From Paenibacillus protaetiae (GTDB lineage: Bacteria > Bacillota > Bacilli > Paenibacillales > Paenibacillaceae): 64,000 bases of DNA. Location: positions 2,898,001 through 2,962,000 of the forward strand of contig NZ_CP035492.1 in assembly GCF_004135365.1 (NCBI RefSeq), in the 5' to 3' direction. The notes under the pieces were generated by a model that worked only from the letters and a program-made list of their open reading frames with translations, was not told the origin of the DNA and searched no databases. Position 1 is the stretch's first letter, and every line of letters starts with the position of its first letter. Position numbers and translations under genes: made by a program. Positions 17,349 to 25,493 of the stretch are shown one piece after another.

Positions 17349-17451
17349 TATAAAGAAGCCTTATATTCCCGAAGAACCCCGCAAGCAGCCGCTGCATACA
17401 CTGCCCATTAGGTAAACGTCCAATTCTGGTAGAAGGGCAGGAATTTCAATC

Positions 17452-18114
17452 ATGGCGATCAGCTATATGGATTATACATCCCCAAACACGCAATTCACAT
17501 ATGATTTGAACAGCAACCCGTTTTTCACCAAAAACAGCCAGAACCGCATCAACATGCTTTCCGTTAACCAGCTCAATACGCTTGGCAACGTATCCCTGCT
17601 GGATATTTATTTAAGCAAAAGCAATATCGTGGAGCCCCATATTCACCAGAACGCATCCGAGCTTGTCTATGTCATCTCCGGCTCCGCTATTGTATCGCTG
17701 ATTAATCCGTTTACGAAAAAACTGCTTAACTTCAGCCTGCAGCCCGGTCAAGTGGCCAACGTTCCGCAAGGCTGGTGGCATTACGAAATTGCCACAACGG
17801 ACAATACGCACCTGCTGGCTATATTTGACGCGCCGATTCCGGAATTTATCCCCGGCTCCGATCTGCTCCGCTTAACGCCGGCAGCGGTATTCGCTCATTC
17901 GTATTGCCTGAATGAAAACCAGGTGAAAGAAACGCTGGCGCCGATTACCGATACGGTCGTCATCGGCCCGCCTAACAACTGCCAGCCTTCCCGTGAAGGC
18001 GCGCCGGATGTTGAACAGCTGCAGCAATCTCCTTACCCGGCCCGGGCTTACCATTACTCCTACGCCGGCCAGCCGTACGGCTACTACCCGGTTTATTATT
18101 CCTATCCGTATTAA
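17452..18114 (+). CDS. Cupin-domain protein with Tyr-rich C-terminal tail
   Basis: The 220-residue protein has one cupin domain (about residues 45-135) with metal-ligand-type motif 1 PHIHQNASELVYVISG and motif 2 PGQVANVPQGWWHYEI. It ends in a Tyr/Pro/Gln-rich stretch (SYAGQPYGYYPVYYSYPY) like those of spore-coat or spore-surface proteins. No signal peptide is present. The enzyme activity, if any, is unknown. A spore-coat location is an inference from the tail and from the spore-former context. The glycosyltransferase-like gene 80 bp downstream may be co-transcribed. Confidence 0.75.
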   Translation: MAISYMDYTSPNTQFTYDLNSNPFFTKNSQNRINMLSVNQLNTLGNVSLLDIYLSKSNIVEPHIHQNASELVYVISGSAIVSLINPFTKKLLNFSLQPGQVANVPQGWWHYEIATTDNTHLLAIFDAPIPEFIPGSDLLRLTPAAVFAHSYCLNENQVKETLAPITDTVVIGPPNNCQPSREGAPDVEQLQQSPYPARAYHYSYAGQPYGYYPVYYSYPY

Positions 18115-18194
18115 TGCCGCTCCGCCCAGCCGGATGCTCCCGAATCGGCATATGTTATATACGTCCGAACAGCCTAAACGGGAGTTGATCACGC

Positions 18195-19013
18195 ATGGCG
18201 TCTGCAACCGGAACCCGAACAGCCTCCGGCTACCGGCTTGACCTGATTATTCCGGTTATCGAAAAAGATTTAAAAACATTGCCTCATGTCGTGCAGGCCG
18301 CCAAGCAAAACGTACGGCATACGATAGGCGACGTCATTATTGTGGCGCCAGACAAACCGGCTATCCGCTCGCTCTGCAGCCGGAACGGCTACCGGTTCGT
18401 AAACGAAAACAGTGTGCTGCCGCTGCGGAAGCAGGATATCCGCTACAGCTCCAAACATTGGGAGCGTTCGGGCTGGATGCTCCAGCAGCTGCTGAAGCTA
18501 AGCGGCGACAAGCTTGCTTCAACGAAGCATTTTCTCGTGATCGACGCCGACACCGTGCTCCTTCGTCCGCATACGTTTATTGCGGGCGGGCAAACGACCT
18601 ACTACACCCGCAACTGGAGCCAGCCGGAATATTATCGCACCTATCAAAAACTGATCGGCCGCAAGGCCGCCGCCCCCCGCTCCTTCGTCACGCATTACAT
18701 GCTGTTCGAGAAAGCAAAACTGCGCGAGCTGAAGCGGCATATTGAGCAGCGCCACGGCCGAATCTGGTATAAAGCCATACTCGCCAGCATGAACAAAAAA
18801 AGACAGTTCGCCTTTAGCGAATATGAGACGTACGGCAATTTTGTATACAGCCGCTATCCCCAAAGCGTGAAGCTGAAAGCGGCGCTCAACCGCGCGCTGC
18901 ATTCGGACGCATCGACCTTAACGAAGGACCGCATTCAATCGCTTGCGGCCAAATACCGCTCGGTTAGCTTTCATGAGCGCAAGCTGTATACGAAGCGGCT
19001 GACAGCATACTGA
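18195..19013 (+). CDS. DUF6492 glycosyltransferase-like protein
   Basis: The 272-residue protein has a GT-A-like N-terminus (LDLIIPVIEKDLKTLPHVVQAAKQN is split over the first strand and helix) and a DxD motif in FLVIDADTVLLRPH at about residue 116. It then has the conserved FSEYETYGNFV block. This matches the DUF6492 family, whose members look like nucleotide-sugar transferases but mostly lack tested function. A GGGAG ribosome site precedes the ATG. It follows the cupin gene in the same direction and ends in front of a bidirectional terminator. Confidence 0.78.
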   Translation: MASATGTRTASGYRLDLIIPVIEKDLKTLPHVVQAAKQNVRHTIGDVIIVAPDKPAIRSLCSRNGYRFVNENSVLPLRKQDIRYSSKHWERSGWMLQQLLKLSGDKLASTKHFLVIDADTVLLRPHTFIAGGQTTYYTRNWSQPEYYRTYQKLIGRKAAAPRSFVTHYMLFEKAKLRELKRHIEQRHGRIWYKAILASMNKKRQFAFSEYETYGNFVYSRYPQSVKLKAALNRALHSDASTLTKDRIQSLAAKYRSVSFHERKLYTKRLTAY

Positions 19014-19159
19014 ACGGTTCATTGCGGAAAAGCCTGCCGGCTGTGAAAAACGGCAAAGCGTTTGCCGTCAGCAGCAAATGGGGCTTTACTGACCGGATGA
19101 CGTTAAACGGGCCGCTAGATGAGATGACCAGCACAATGAAAGCAAAACAAACTAAATAA

Positions 19160-19199
19160 ACCAAAAAAAGAACAGGAGATCCTGTTCTTTTTTTGGTTA
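19160..19199. terminator. Bidirectional terminator
   Basis: A perfect palindrome of about 40 bp (AACCAAAAAAAGAACAGG / CCTGTTCTTTTTTTGGTT) between the convergent DUF6492 and PAP2 genes. Confidence 0.9.
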
Positions 19200-19202
19200 T
19201 CA

Positions 19203-19853
19203 TTAGAGGGGCACTCCCGAATCCGGGTGCCTCTTGACCGTTATGCGGGCGCGGATAGCCAGCGCAGCAAACAGCACTGCACCGGTGGACAAATAAGCGC
19301 CGGCAATATCGGTCGGGTAATGCACGCCCAAATAGATACGGCTGACGCCTGCGGCCAGCGTAAAAAAGCTGCATATGACCACAAGCGCGGTTCTCCCGGC
19401 ACGCGAAGGAATCCGGCTCCAGCCTAACACCGCCAGCATGCCGAACAGCGCCAAGGCGCTTGTTGCATTCCCGCTTGGAAACCCGTATCCGCTTGCTTCA
19501 ATAAGCCGGTGCACATCTGGCCTTTCGCGCTGAAACAGCTCTTTTAACGCCAAATTTACAGCTTGTGAACCTGCCAATACAGCAATGAAGGTTACCCATT
19601 CGCCAATACGCCTTGCCAGCAGCAAATAGAGGCACACAAGCGCAATGATAACAGCAACCGGTATCCCCGAAGCGACCGACCCGGCTGTCTTCAAAAAGGC
19701 GGTCCATCCATCCGACTCCAGATTGTGCAAGCCATCCGTCAGCGGCCGGTCAAAGCCGTCCGAATATCCCGTGCTGACAAACGCGGCAACCACGGCAAAA
19801 GCAGCTGCACAGCCGATCCCCCAATATAACGCCAAACGCGGTGTGGACCTCAT
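19203..19853 (-). CDS. PAP2-family membrane phosphatase
   Basis: The 216-residue protein has about six helices and the three PAP2 motifs: KELFQRERP, FPSGNAT and RIYLGVHYPTD. The second has Asn where the classical motif has His (PSGH). That is seen in some Gram-positive members, but it alters the general-acid residue. Likely substrates are undecaprenyl pyrophosphate or phosphatidyl-glycerol phosphate at the outer face of the membrane. The ATG at 19853 was chosen because GGAGGGG lies nine bases before it and inside the longer alternative (start 19871). Confidence 0.82.
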   Translation of the reverse strand: MRSTPRLALYWGIGCAAAFAVVAAFVSTGYSDGFDRPLTDGLHNLESDGWTAFLKTAGSVASGIPVAVIIALVCLYLLLARRIGEWVTFIAVLAGSQAVNLALKELFQRERPDVHRLIEASGYGFPSGNATSALALFGMLAVLGWSRIPSRAGRTALVVICSFFTLAAGVSRIYLGVHYPTDIAGAYLSTGAVLFAALAIRARITVKRHPDSGVPL

Positions 19854-20056
19854 CCGATCCCGCCCCTCCATTCATCTGCCCGTCATGTATCTTCTATTAT
19901 ATTGCCAAAAATTTCTTCGTGCTCGGCAAGTCGATTTTAGCATGGCGGACATGCCCGCTCAATAGCGTGCAGCAGGTTGAATCCGTTAATGTTGTTATTC
20001 CATCCCATGGACATGGACTATATTGCGATTTCTGGACAAGATAATGCTATTCGGCT

Positions 20057-20074
20057 TGTGAAAGCTGCTTCACA
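20057..20074. promoter_or_regulatory. Inverted repeat upstream of the sugar porter
   Basis: TGTGAA-AGCTGC-TTCACA has perfect 6-bp arms, 145 bp before the porter start. The 14-bp core TGAAAGCTGCTTCA matches 12 of 14 positions of the catabolite-response consensus but lacks the central CG. A CcpA-type or sugar-specific regulator is possible. Confidence 0.35.
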
Positions 20075-20218
20075 GCGGGTCAAGCGTTCTTTTTAATGCT
20101 GGTACAACACAAATTAGTGAAGAAGAACGCCCCAAATCGCCTGTTTTATGCGTGTTATAATGAATCCGCTTTAAATTGCAACCATTTATTCAATTCGCAT
20201 TGGAAGGGGAATAAATAC

Positions 20219-21631
20219 ATGAGTTCAACCAACTCGAACGCAGTCCATGCAAACGCAGCCGACTCGGATACCGCTGAAAAAAGCGTAAAATCGAGCATGC
20301 TGTTTGTTTCGCTTGTTTCAGCTATCGCCGCAATTGGCGGTTTATTGTTTGGCTTCGATACCGCCGTTGTATCCGGAGCTATCGGATTTTTAAGCGACCG
20401 CTTTGATCTGAGCAAATTTGAAGAGGGCTGGGCAGTTTCCTCCCTAATCGTCGGCTGCGTAGTCGGCGCAGGCTTCTCCGGAATGCTGAGCGACCGCTTC
20501 GGCCGGAAAAAAGTGCTGATCGTTGCCGCTTTGCTGTTCATTATCGGCTCGATCGGTTCGGCTATTCCGGACACGTTCAGCTTTTATGTCATCGCCCGTA
20601 TGGTCGGCGGCCTCGGCATCGGGATTACTTCCACGCTGTGCCCGCTTTATAATGCGGAAATCGCACCTGCCAAATACCGCGGACGCCTTGTCGCACTGAA
20701 CCAGCTGGCGACGGTTGCCGGCATTTCGCTTGTTTACTTCGTCAACTCCGGCATTGCCGGCATGGGCGATGATGCTTGGGACGTTGCCAACGCTTGGCGC
20801 TGGATGTTTGGGGTTGGCGTTGTGCCCGGCCTGCTGTTTATGGTGCTGCTGTTCTTCGTGCCGGAAAGCCCAAGATGGCTGATCAAACAAGGCAAATCGC
20901 TTGAAGCGCTGAACATTTTGTTGAAAATTCACGGCGAAGAAGACGCAAGAAAAGAAGTTTTGGAAATTAAAGAATCGTTTAAGCAAGAAAACAGCTCGCT
21001 GAAACAAATTTTCAGCCCTGGCCTGCGCGTTGCGCTTATTGTCGGCGTTGTGCTGGCCGTCCTTCAGCAAGTTACCGGCATTAATGCAGTCTTGTATTAT
21101 GCGCCGGAAATCTTCCAGTCGATGGGTACCGGAACGGATTCGTCGCTTGTTCAAACGATCTTTATCGGTGTCGTTAACGTATTGTTTACGATTCTCGCCA
21201 TCTGGCTCATCGACAAAGTCGGCCGCAAGCTGCTGCTGCTCGTCGGATCGGGCTTAATGACGATCTGTCTTGCGGTTATCGGCCTTGCTTTCCACACCGG
21301 ACATACAACCGGTCCGCTGGTTCTGGTGTTTATCCTGATTTATGTAGCGGCTTTCGCGGTTTCGCTTGGACCTGTCGTATGGGTCGTGCTGAGCGAAATT
21401 TTCCCGAACCGCATCCGCGGCCGGGCGACCGCTATTGCTTCCATGGCGCTGTGGGCTGCCGATTATGCGGTATCGCAATCGTTCCCGCCGCTGCTCGATT
21501 CCGCCGGTCCTGCTCCAACGTTCTGGATCTTTGGCGTTATGGGCGTGATCACCTTCTTCTTTACGCTTCGCGTCGTGCCGGAGACGAAAGGCAAATCGCT
21601 TGAAGAAATCGAAACTTCGTGGAGTAAATAA
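20219..21631 (+). CDS. MFS sugar porter (XylE/AraE/IolT-like sugar:H+ symporter)
   Basis: The 470-residue protein has 12 predicted helices and the sugar-porter signatures LLFGFDTAVVSGAIGF, GCVVGAGFSGMLSDRFGRKK (loop 2-3), PAKYRGRLVALNQL, the PESPRWLIKQGK motif, QQVTGINAVLYYAPEIF and the C-terminal PETKGKSLEEIE. It imports a pentose, hexose or inositol with protons; the substrate is not resolved. The ATG at 20219 lies eight bases after GGAAGGGGA. A longer frame upstream has no ribosome site. Its terminator has been split by an insertion sequence. Confidence 0.9.
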   Translation: MSSTNSNAVHANAADSDTAEKSVKSSMLFVSLVSAIAAIGGLLFGFDTAVVSGAIGFLSDRFDLSKFEEGWAVSSLIVGCVVGAGFSGMLSDRFGRKKVLIVAALLFIIGSIGSAIPDTFSFYVIARMVGGLGIGITSTLCPLYNAEIAPAKYRGRLVALNQLATVAGISLVYFVNSGIAGMGDDAWDVANAWRWMFGVGVVPGLLFMVLLFFVPESPRWLIKQGKSLEALNILLKIHGEEDARKEVLEIKESFKQENSSLKQIFSPGLRVALIVGVVLAVLQQVTGINAVLYYAPEIFQSMGTGTDSSLVQTIFIGVVNVLFTILAIWLIDKVGRKLLLLVGSGLMTICLAVIGLAFHTGHTTGPLVLVFILIYVAAFAVSLGPVVWVVLSEIFPNRIRGRATAIASMALWAADYAVSQSFPPLLDSAGPAPTFWIFGVMGVITFFFTLRVVPETKGKSLEEIETSWSK

Positions 21632-21644
21632 TGAACGGAATTAA

Positions 21645-22144
21645 ATAAAAAAAGCGATGCACCTTCCCGGGGGACTGACCCCCGTTACTGAGACAGGGAT
21701 CAAAACACCTTTCAAGTTAAGCGACCAGTTGTCGGTACTCTACCGGCGACTGGTTATTTAGTTTCGCTTGAATTACGAATTGAGTTATAGTGGTAATGTA
21801 TTCTCGAACGTTTCAGACTTTAGTGTGGAATGGAACGATTCGGGTGGGGTAATGCCTTTTCCTTTTACGGCCTCCTGATACGCCTGAGACGTGTATACGC
21901 TGCCATGATCGCTATGTAGCACCATTCCCGAGCTCATTCATAACCTCTCGAACCGGCACACCGGCCATTCTCATTTCAACGGCCTTCATTTCCACTTCAA
22001 CGGGGTAGCCCACTCTTGTTGCCAATGCAAAAACACCTCCAAAGTTGTCCCCCATATCTTACGACATGGAGGCTTTCTCTTGAAGGTGTTTTAATTTGTC
22101 TCACGCTATGGGGTCAGTCCCTTCCCGGTGCACCGCTTTTTTGT
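21645..22144. terminator. Terminator split by an IS insertion in its loop
   Basis: The left half, A-run plus GCGATGCACC (21654-21663), and the right half, GGTGCACCGC plus TTTTTT (22127-22142), together make a good stem around a TTCCC loop. It would have served both convergent transporter genes. The 451-bp relic now lies in the loop, so the hairpin arms are about 460 nt apart. Confidence 0.75.
21671..22121 (-). mobile_element. Degenerate IS3-family (IS150-type) insertion sequence relic
   Basis: The element has inverted ends GGGACTGACCCC / GGGGTCAGTCCC, with further matching inner blocks (TGAGACA...AAACACCTT / AAGGTGTTTT...TGTCTCA), and is flanked by direct repeats TTCCCGG (21664-21670, 22122-22128). 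The reverse strand encodes recognisable DDE-transposase pieces: LHSDHGSVYTSQAYQEAVKG, then ESFHSTLKSETFE, and the C-terminus QAKLNNQSPVEYRQLVA. Internal deletions (the segment between GIT and ESFHS) and a frameshift show that it is dead. A 7-bp duplication is longer than the usual 3-4 bp of the family, so the exact ends may be off by a few bases. Confidence 0.85.
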
Positions 22145-22232
22145 ATGTTGTTCAGCTTCAAATGCTCATCCGCTTCAGGCAGGTTTCATGGAATAAACGG
22201 ATACCGGCTTTGTACAGCCTTCCTGCCGCGAA

Positions 22233-23465
22233 TTAAGCAGCCGTTGCATTCGGTTTGCCTCCGCCAAGCTTGGATTGCCGGCGGTGATGCAGCACATAAT
22301 AACCAAGAGCGGATAACATCGGCACGATACCGGCCACGACGTACATGACGCGATAATCGGTAAACGAAGCGATTAACCCCATAAAATAGGAACCAAAGCC
22401 GTAACCTAAATCGAACATCAAGAAAAACGTTCCCGTTGCACTGCCTCTCCGGTGCTCCGGCGCAAGCTTCATTGCCAGCGTCTGCAGGCACGGCAGCAAA
22501 GCGCCGTAGCCGATCCCCATAATCACGCCGTCAATTAAAACCATCGTGCCCGAATGCGCTTGGCTGAGCAGCAGCATGCCGGCAATAAACAAGGCAATGC
22601 CGGGATAATATAAATAATGTTCTTTATACTTATCGAAAATTTTACCGATCACCGGACGGAACAACACGATCATGAGCGCAAACGCCACAAAAAACGTGCT
22701 TGTCACCTGCGACTGGTGAATTTCGGCCGTAAAGGAAGACATAAAGCCGGACAGCGAGCTGTACGAAAACGATAAAATAAACCCGACAAACGACACCGGC
22801 AGCGCCTTCAGCTCAATTAAATCGCTCAAGCGGCCGCGCAGGCCGGATGCCTTCAGCGCCGGATGCCCGTAATCCGGCTTCCCGGTGCGGCGCGGCTGTT
22901 CATTCGGCTTCATCGCTAAAGCAAACAGCAGCGAAAGCGCAGCGATGATACTTACGCCAAACAGCAATACATTGACATTGTGCCCCTTCCATAAAGTAAG
23001 CCCCAAAGCCGGGCCGATGACCATCGCGATGCTCATAAACATGCTGAAGTAGCCCATGCCTTCTCCTTGGCGCGATTCCGGAATCATCGCGGAAGCCGCC
23101 GTGCTGGTCGCTGTGGACGCCAACGCGTAAGCCATGCCGTGGATGAGGCGCACGACCAGAAACAGGAACATCACGTTTTTGGTCGCGAAATAACCGAGGC
23201 AGGCTGCCAGAAACACAACCATTCCGAGCACCGCCATTTTCTTTTTCCCGAACCGGTCTACCCATCCGCCCGACAGCGGCCGGAGCAGCACGCCCCCGAT
23301 AACATAAACGGTAATAACCAGCCCCATCTGCTGCTGGTTGCCGTGCATCCCGTCTTTAACATAAAGCGGAAACGCCGTCGCCAAAATATAAAACGTGAGA
23401 AACATAAAAAAACTGCTCATGCAAACCACAATAAAGTTGCCCGTCCAGATTTTCTCTCTATTCAA
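22233..23465 (-). CDS. MFS efflux transporter (DHA1-like)
   Basis: The 410-residue protein has 12 predicted helices and the DHA1 loop motif GGWVDRFGKKKMAVLG between helices 2 and 3. GPALGLTLW of helix 5 is an antiporter-type motif C. Such proteins export drugs or metabolites by proton antiport. The substrate is unknown. It is transcribed divergently from a LysR regulator 122 bp away, the usual sign that the regulator controls it. Confidence 0.85.
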   Translation of the reverse strand: MNREKIWTGNFIVVCMSSFFMFLTFYILATAFPLYVKDGMHGNQQQMGLVITVYVIGGVLLRPLSGGWVDRFGKKKMAVLGMVVFLAACLGYFATKNVMFLFLVVRLIHGMAYALASTATSTAASAMIPESRQGEGMGYFSMFMSIAMVIGPALGLTLWKGHNVNVLLFGVSIIAALSLLFALAMKPNEQPRRTGKPDYGHPALKASGLRGRLSDLIELKALPVSFVGFILSFSYSSLSGFMSSFTAEIHQSQVTSTFFVAFALMIVLFRPVIGKIFDKYKEHYLYYPGIALFIAGMLLLSQAHSGTMVLIDGVIMGIGYGALLPCLQTLAMKLAPEHRRGSATGTFFLMFDLGYGFGSYFMGLIASFTDYRVMYVVAGIVPMLSALGYYVLHHRRQSKLGGGKPNATAA

Positions 23466-23502
23466 CTCGATTTCTCTCCATTCTCCTTTTCTATGCTGAA
23501 CT

Positions 23503-23547
23503 ATTATAAGACCATCAATTTATAAAGTATAATACATATCTTATAAT
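23503..23547. promoter_or_regulatory. Inverted repeat in the MFS-lysR divergent region
   Basis: ATTATAAG (23503-23510) and CTTATAAT (23540-23547) form perfect 8-bp arms 29 bp apart in an AT-rich intergenic region between divergent genes. It is a candidate binding region for the LysR protein, though the arms are further apart than a simple T-N11-A box. Confidence 0.35.
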
Positions 23548-23587
23548 GGAATCATTACATGGATGTGATAAGGAGCCGTAGCCGGTT

Positions 23588-24481
23588 ATGGAGTTTCTTC
23601 AACTTAAATATTTCCAGGCTGTCGCACGCCACGAGCATATGACGCAAGCAGCCAAAGCATTAAATGTGTCGCAGCCATCGTTAAGCAATTCGATCCACCG
23701 GCTGGAAAAAAAGCTAGGCGTCCCGTTGTTTGAACGGCATGGCAGGCAAATCAAGCTGAATGCGTTTGGAGAAACGTATTTGCGCAGAGTCGAGCAAGCT
23801 TTTCGGGAGCTGGAAGAAGGTGAACGGGAACTGGCCGACATGGCCGGGCTTGAGCACGGGACGGTAACGCTGTCGGTAACGCTGCCGTATGTACTGCCAA
23901 CGCTGCTGAAGGAGTTCCTCACCGTTCATCCGCATGTGCGGATCATTCAGCGGCAGCTCGGTTCCATCGTGGAAATGAAAGCGGAGCTGGAAAATGCCGC
24001 AATCGACTTCTGCATCTCCACTATGCCGATTAACGGGCCGGATATTGAATGGATGACGCTGGTGGAAGAAGAGCTGTGCTTAACCGTCCCCAAAGGTCAC
24101 CGCTTTGCTTCGCGTAAATGCATTTCATTAAGCGAAGCGGCTAATGAGCCTTTTATCGCCTTGTCGTCGCGTTCGCATTTCCGCCAAATAACGGACGGGT
24201 TTTGCCGGCAGGCCGGCTTTGAACCGCATATTGCATTCGAGCTGGAGGAAGCAAGCGCTGTTCAAACGCTGGTCGAGATGGGACTTGGCATTACGTTCAC
24301 CCTTCCGCTTTCGCTTGGGCGGAGAGCCTCCAATGCGGACACAGTCCAGCTGCGGATCACGAGACCGCAATGCCGGCGCACCTTCGGCATCGCCTGGAAC
24401 CGGAAGCATTATTTATCGGAAGCAGCTATCCACTTTCGCGAGTTTGCTGCCGGATTTTTCAGACAGGGCGCCGGCAGCTAG
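23588..24481 (+). CDS. LysR-family transcriptional regulator
   Basis: The 297-residue protein has an N-terminal winged helix (FLQLKYFQAVARHEHMTQAAKALNVSQPSLSNSIHRLEKKLGVPLF) written here as two adjoining segments, EFLQLKYFQAVARHEH and MTQAAKALNVSQPSLS, and a C-terminal effector-binding domain starting near residue 90 (HGTVTLSVTLPYVLPTLLKEF). It likely regulates the divergent MFS gene and possibly the SDR gene downstream (141 bp). The inducer is unknown. Confidence 0.88.
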   Translation: MEFLQLKYFQAVARHEHMTQAAKALNVSQPSLSNSIHRLEKKLGVPLFERHGRQIKLNAFGETYLRRVEQAFRELEEGERELADMAGLEHGTVTLSVTLPYVLPTLLKEFLTVHPHVRIIQRQLGSIVEMKAELENAAIDFCISTMPINGPDIEWMTLVEEELCLTVPKGHRFASRKCISLSEAANEPFIALSSRSHFRQITDGFCRQAGFEPHIAFELEEASAVQTLVEMGLGITFTLPLSLGRRASNADTVQLRITRPQCRRTFGIAWNRKHYLSEAAIHFREFAAGFFRQGAGS

Positions 24482-24551
24482 AACAGCCAAACCGAAGGAG
24501 AGTGCTTGCGTCGCAGCAGAAGTCCTTCGCCTCCTTCATGAATGCGCAGGT

Positions 24552-24580
24552 TTGCTTCAATCGCGGCTCTGTTTCATAAT
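24552..24580 (+). promoter_or_regulatory. Promoter of the SDR gene
   Basis: TTGCTT (24552-24557), a 17-bp spacer and CATAAT (24575-24580) lie 43 bp before the start codon. Confidence 0.5.
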
Positions 24581-24622
24581 AGACAAGTATATAAATAAAT
24601 GAAGGATAAGGAGAGAAAAACT

Positions 24623-25342
24623 ATGACCTTACATAACAAAACCGCCATTATTACCGGAGCCGGCAAAGGCATCGGCAAAGCAACCGCTATCGCGCTGGCA
24701 AAAGAAGGGGTGCACCTCGGCTTGCTGGCCCGGACAACAACCGATCTGGAGGCGCTAAAAGATTCGCTGGCGAACGAATACGGCGTGAACGTATTTATCG
24801 CGAATGCAAATATAGCCGTTCGTGCAGAAGCGGAGAAAGCCATCGCTTCGCTTGCGTCCAGCCTGGGTTCAATTGATATTCTGATCAACAACGCCGGTAC
24901 GGCGCAATTCGGCACCGTGCTGGAGATGGACCCGGACATTTGGGAGCAAATCATTCAAACGAACCTGATGGGCACGTATTACGTGACGCGTGCCGCACTG
25001 CCGACAATGCTCGGCCAAAACAGCGGCAGCATTATCAATATCGCTTCCACAGCCGGCGAACGCGGCTTCGCTACCGGCTCCGCATATGCCGCTTCCAAAT
25101 TTGCGGTGATGGGCTTTACGGAATCGCTCATGCAGGAAGTGCGCAAATCGAACATTCGTGTGACCGCTTTGACGCCTAGCACGGTAAATACCGAACTGGC
25201 CGTCAACACCGGCCTGAAGATCGGCGACGAGGACCGCATGATGCAGCCGGAGGATGTGGCAGAACTGATTCTGGCCGCATTAAAGCTGCCGCAACGCGTA
25301 TTCATCAAATCCGCCGGCATTTGGACGACCAATCCGCAATAA
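24623..25342 (+). CDS. Short-chain dehydrogenase/reductase (FabG-like)
   Basis: The 239-residue classical SDR has the cofactor motif TGAGKGIGKATA, NNAG (ILINNAGTAQFG), the catalytic serine in IINIASTAGERG and the YAASK motif with Tyr and Lys. An arginine in LLARTTTDL after strand 2 suggests NADP(H). It resembles 3-ketoacyl-ACP-reductase paralogues, but no fatty-acid or polyketide genes are nearby, so the substrate is open. AAGGAGA sits eight bases before the ATG. Confidence 0.85.
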   Translation: MTLHNKTAIITGAGKGIGKATAIALAKEGVHLGLLARTTTDLEALKDSLANEYGVNVFIANANIAVRAEAEKAIASLASSLGSIDILINNAGTAQFGTVLEMDPDIWEQIIQTNLMGTYYVTRAALPTMLGQNSGSIINIASTAGERGFATGSAYAASKFAVMGFTESLMQEVRKSNIRVTALTPSTVNTELAVNTGLKIGDEDRMMQPEDVAELILAALKLPQRVFIKSAGIWTTNPQ

Positions 25343-25392
25343 CCGATTGCTCCGGATTTTAGCCGAATACGGCTGATCTGTACTTACCGCCT

Positions 25393-25440
25393 AAGCTAAA
25401 AAAACCGGCACCCTTAAGAGGGTGCCGGTTTTTTTAGCTT
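25393..25440. terminator. Bidirectional terminator
   Basis: A 48-bp near-perfect palindrome (AAGCTAAAAAAACCGGCACCC / GGGTGCCGGTTTTTTTAGCTT) between the convergent SDR and GH3 genes. Confidence 0.92.
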
Positions 25441-25493
25441 TGAGCGCTGCGCACATACGGCGCTTCACAGCTGTTACACGGGATAGACGAAGG

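Noticed and set aside
20057-20074. CRP/FNR-type site reading of TGTGA...TCACA
   Set aside because: The half-sites are 8 bp apart, not 6, so the CRP/FNR spacing does not fit; kept only as a generic inverted repeat.
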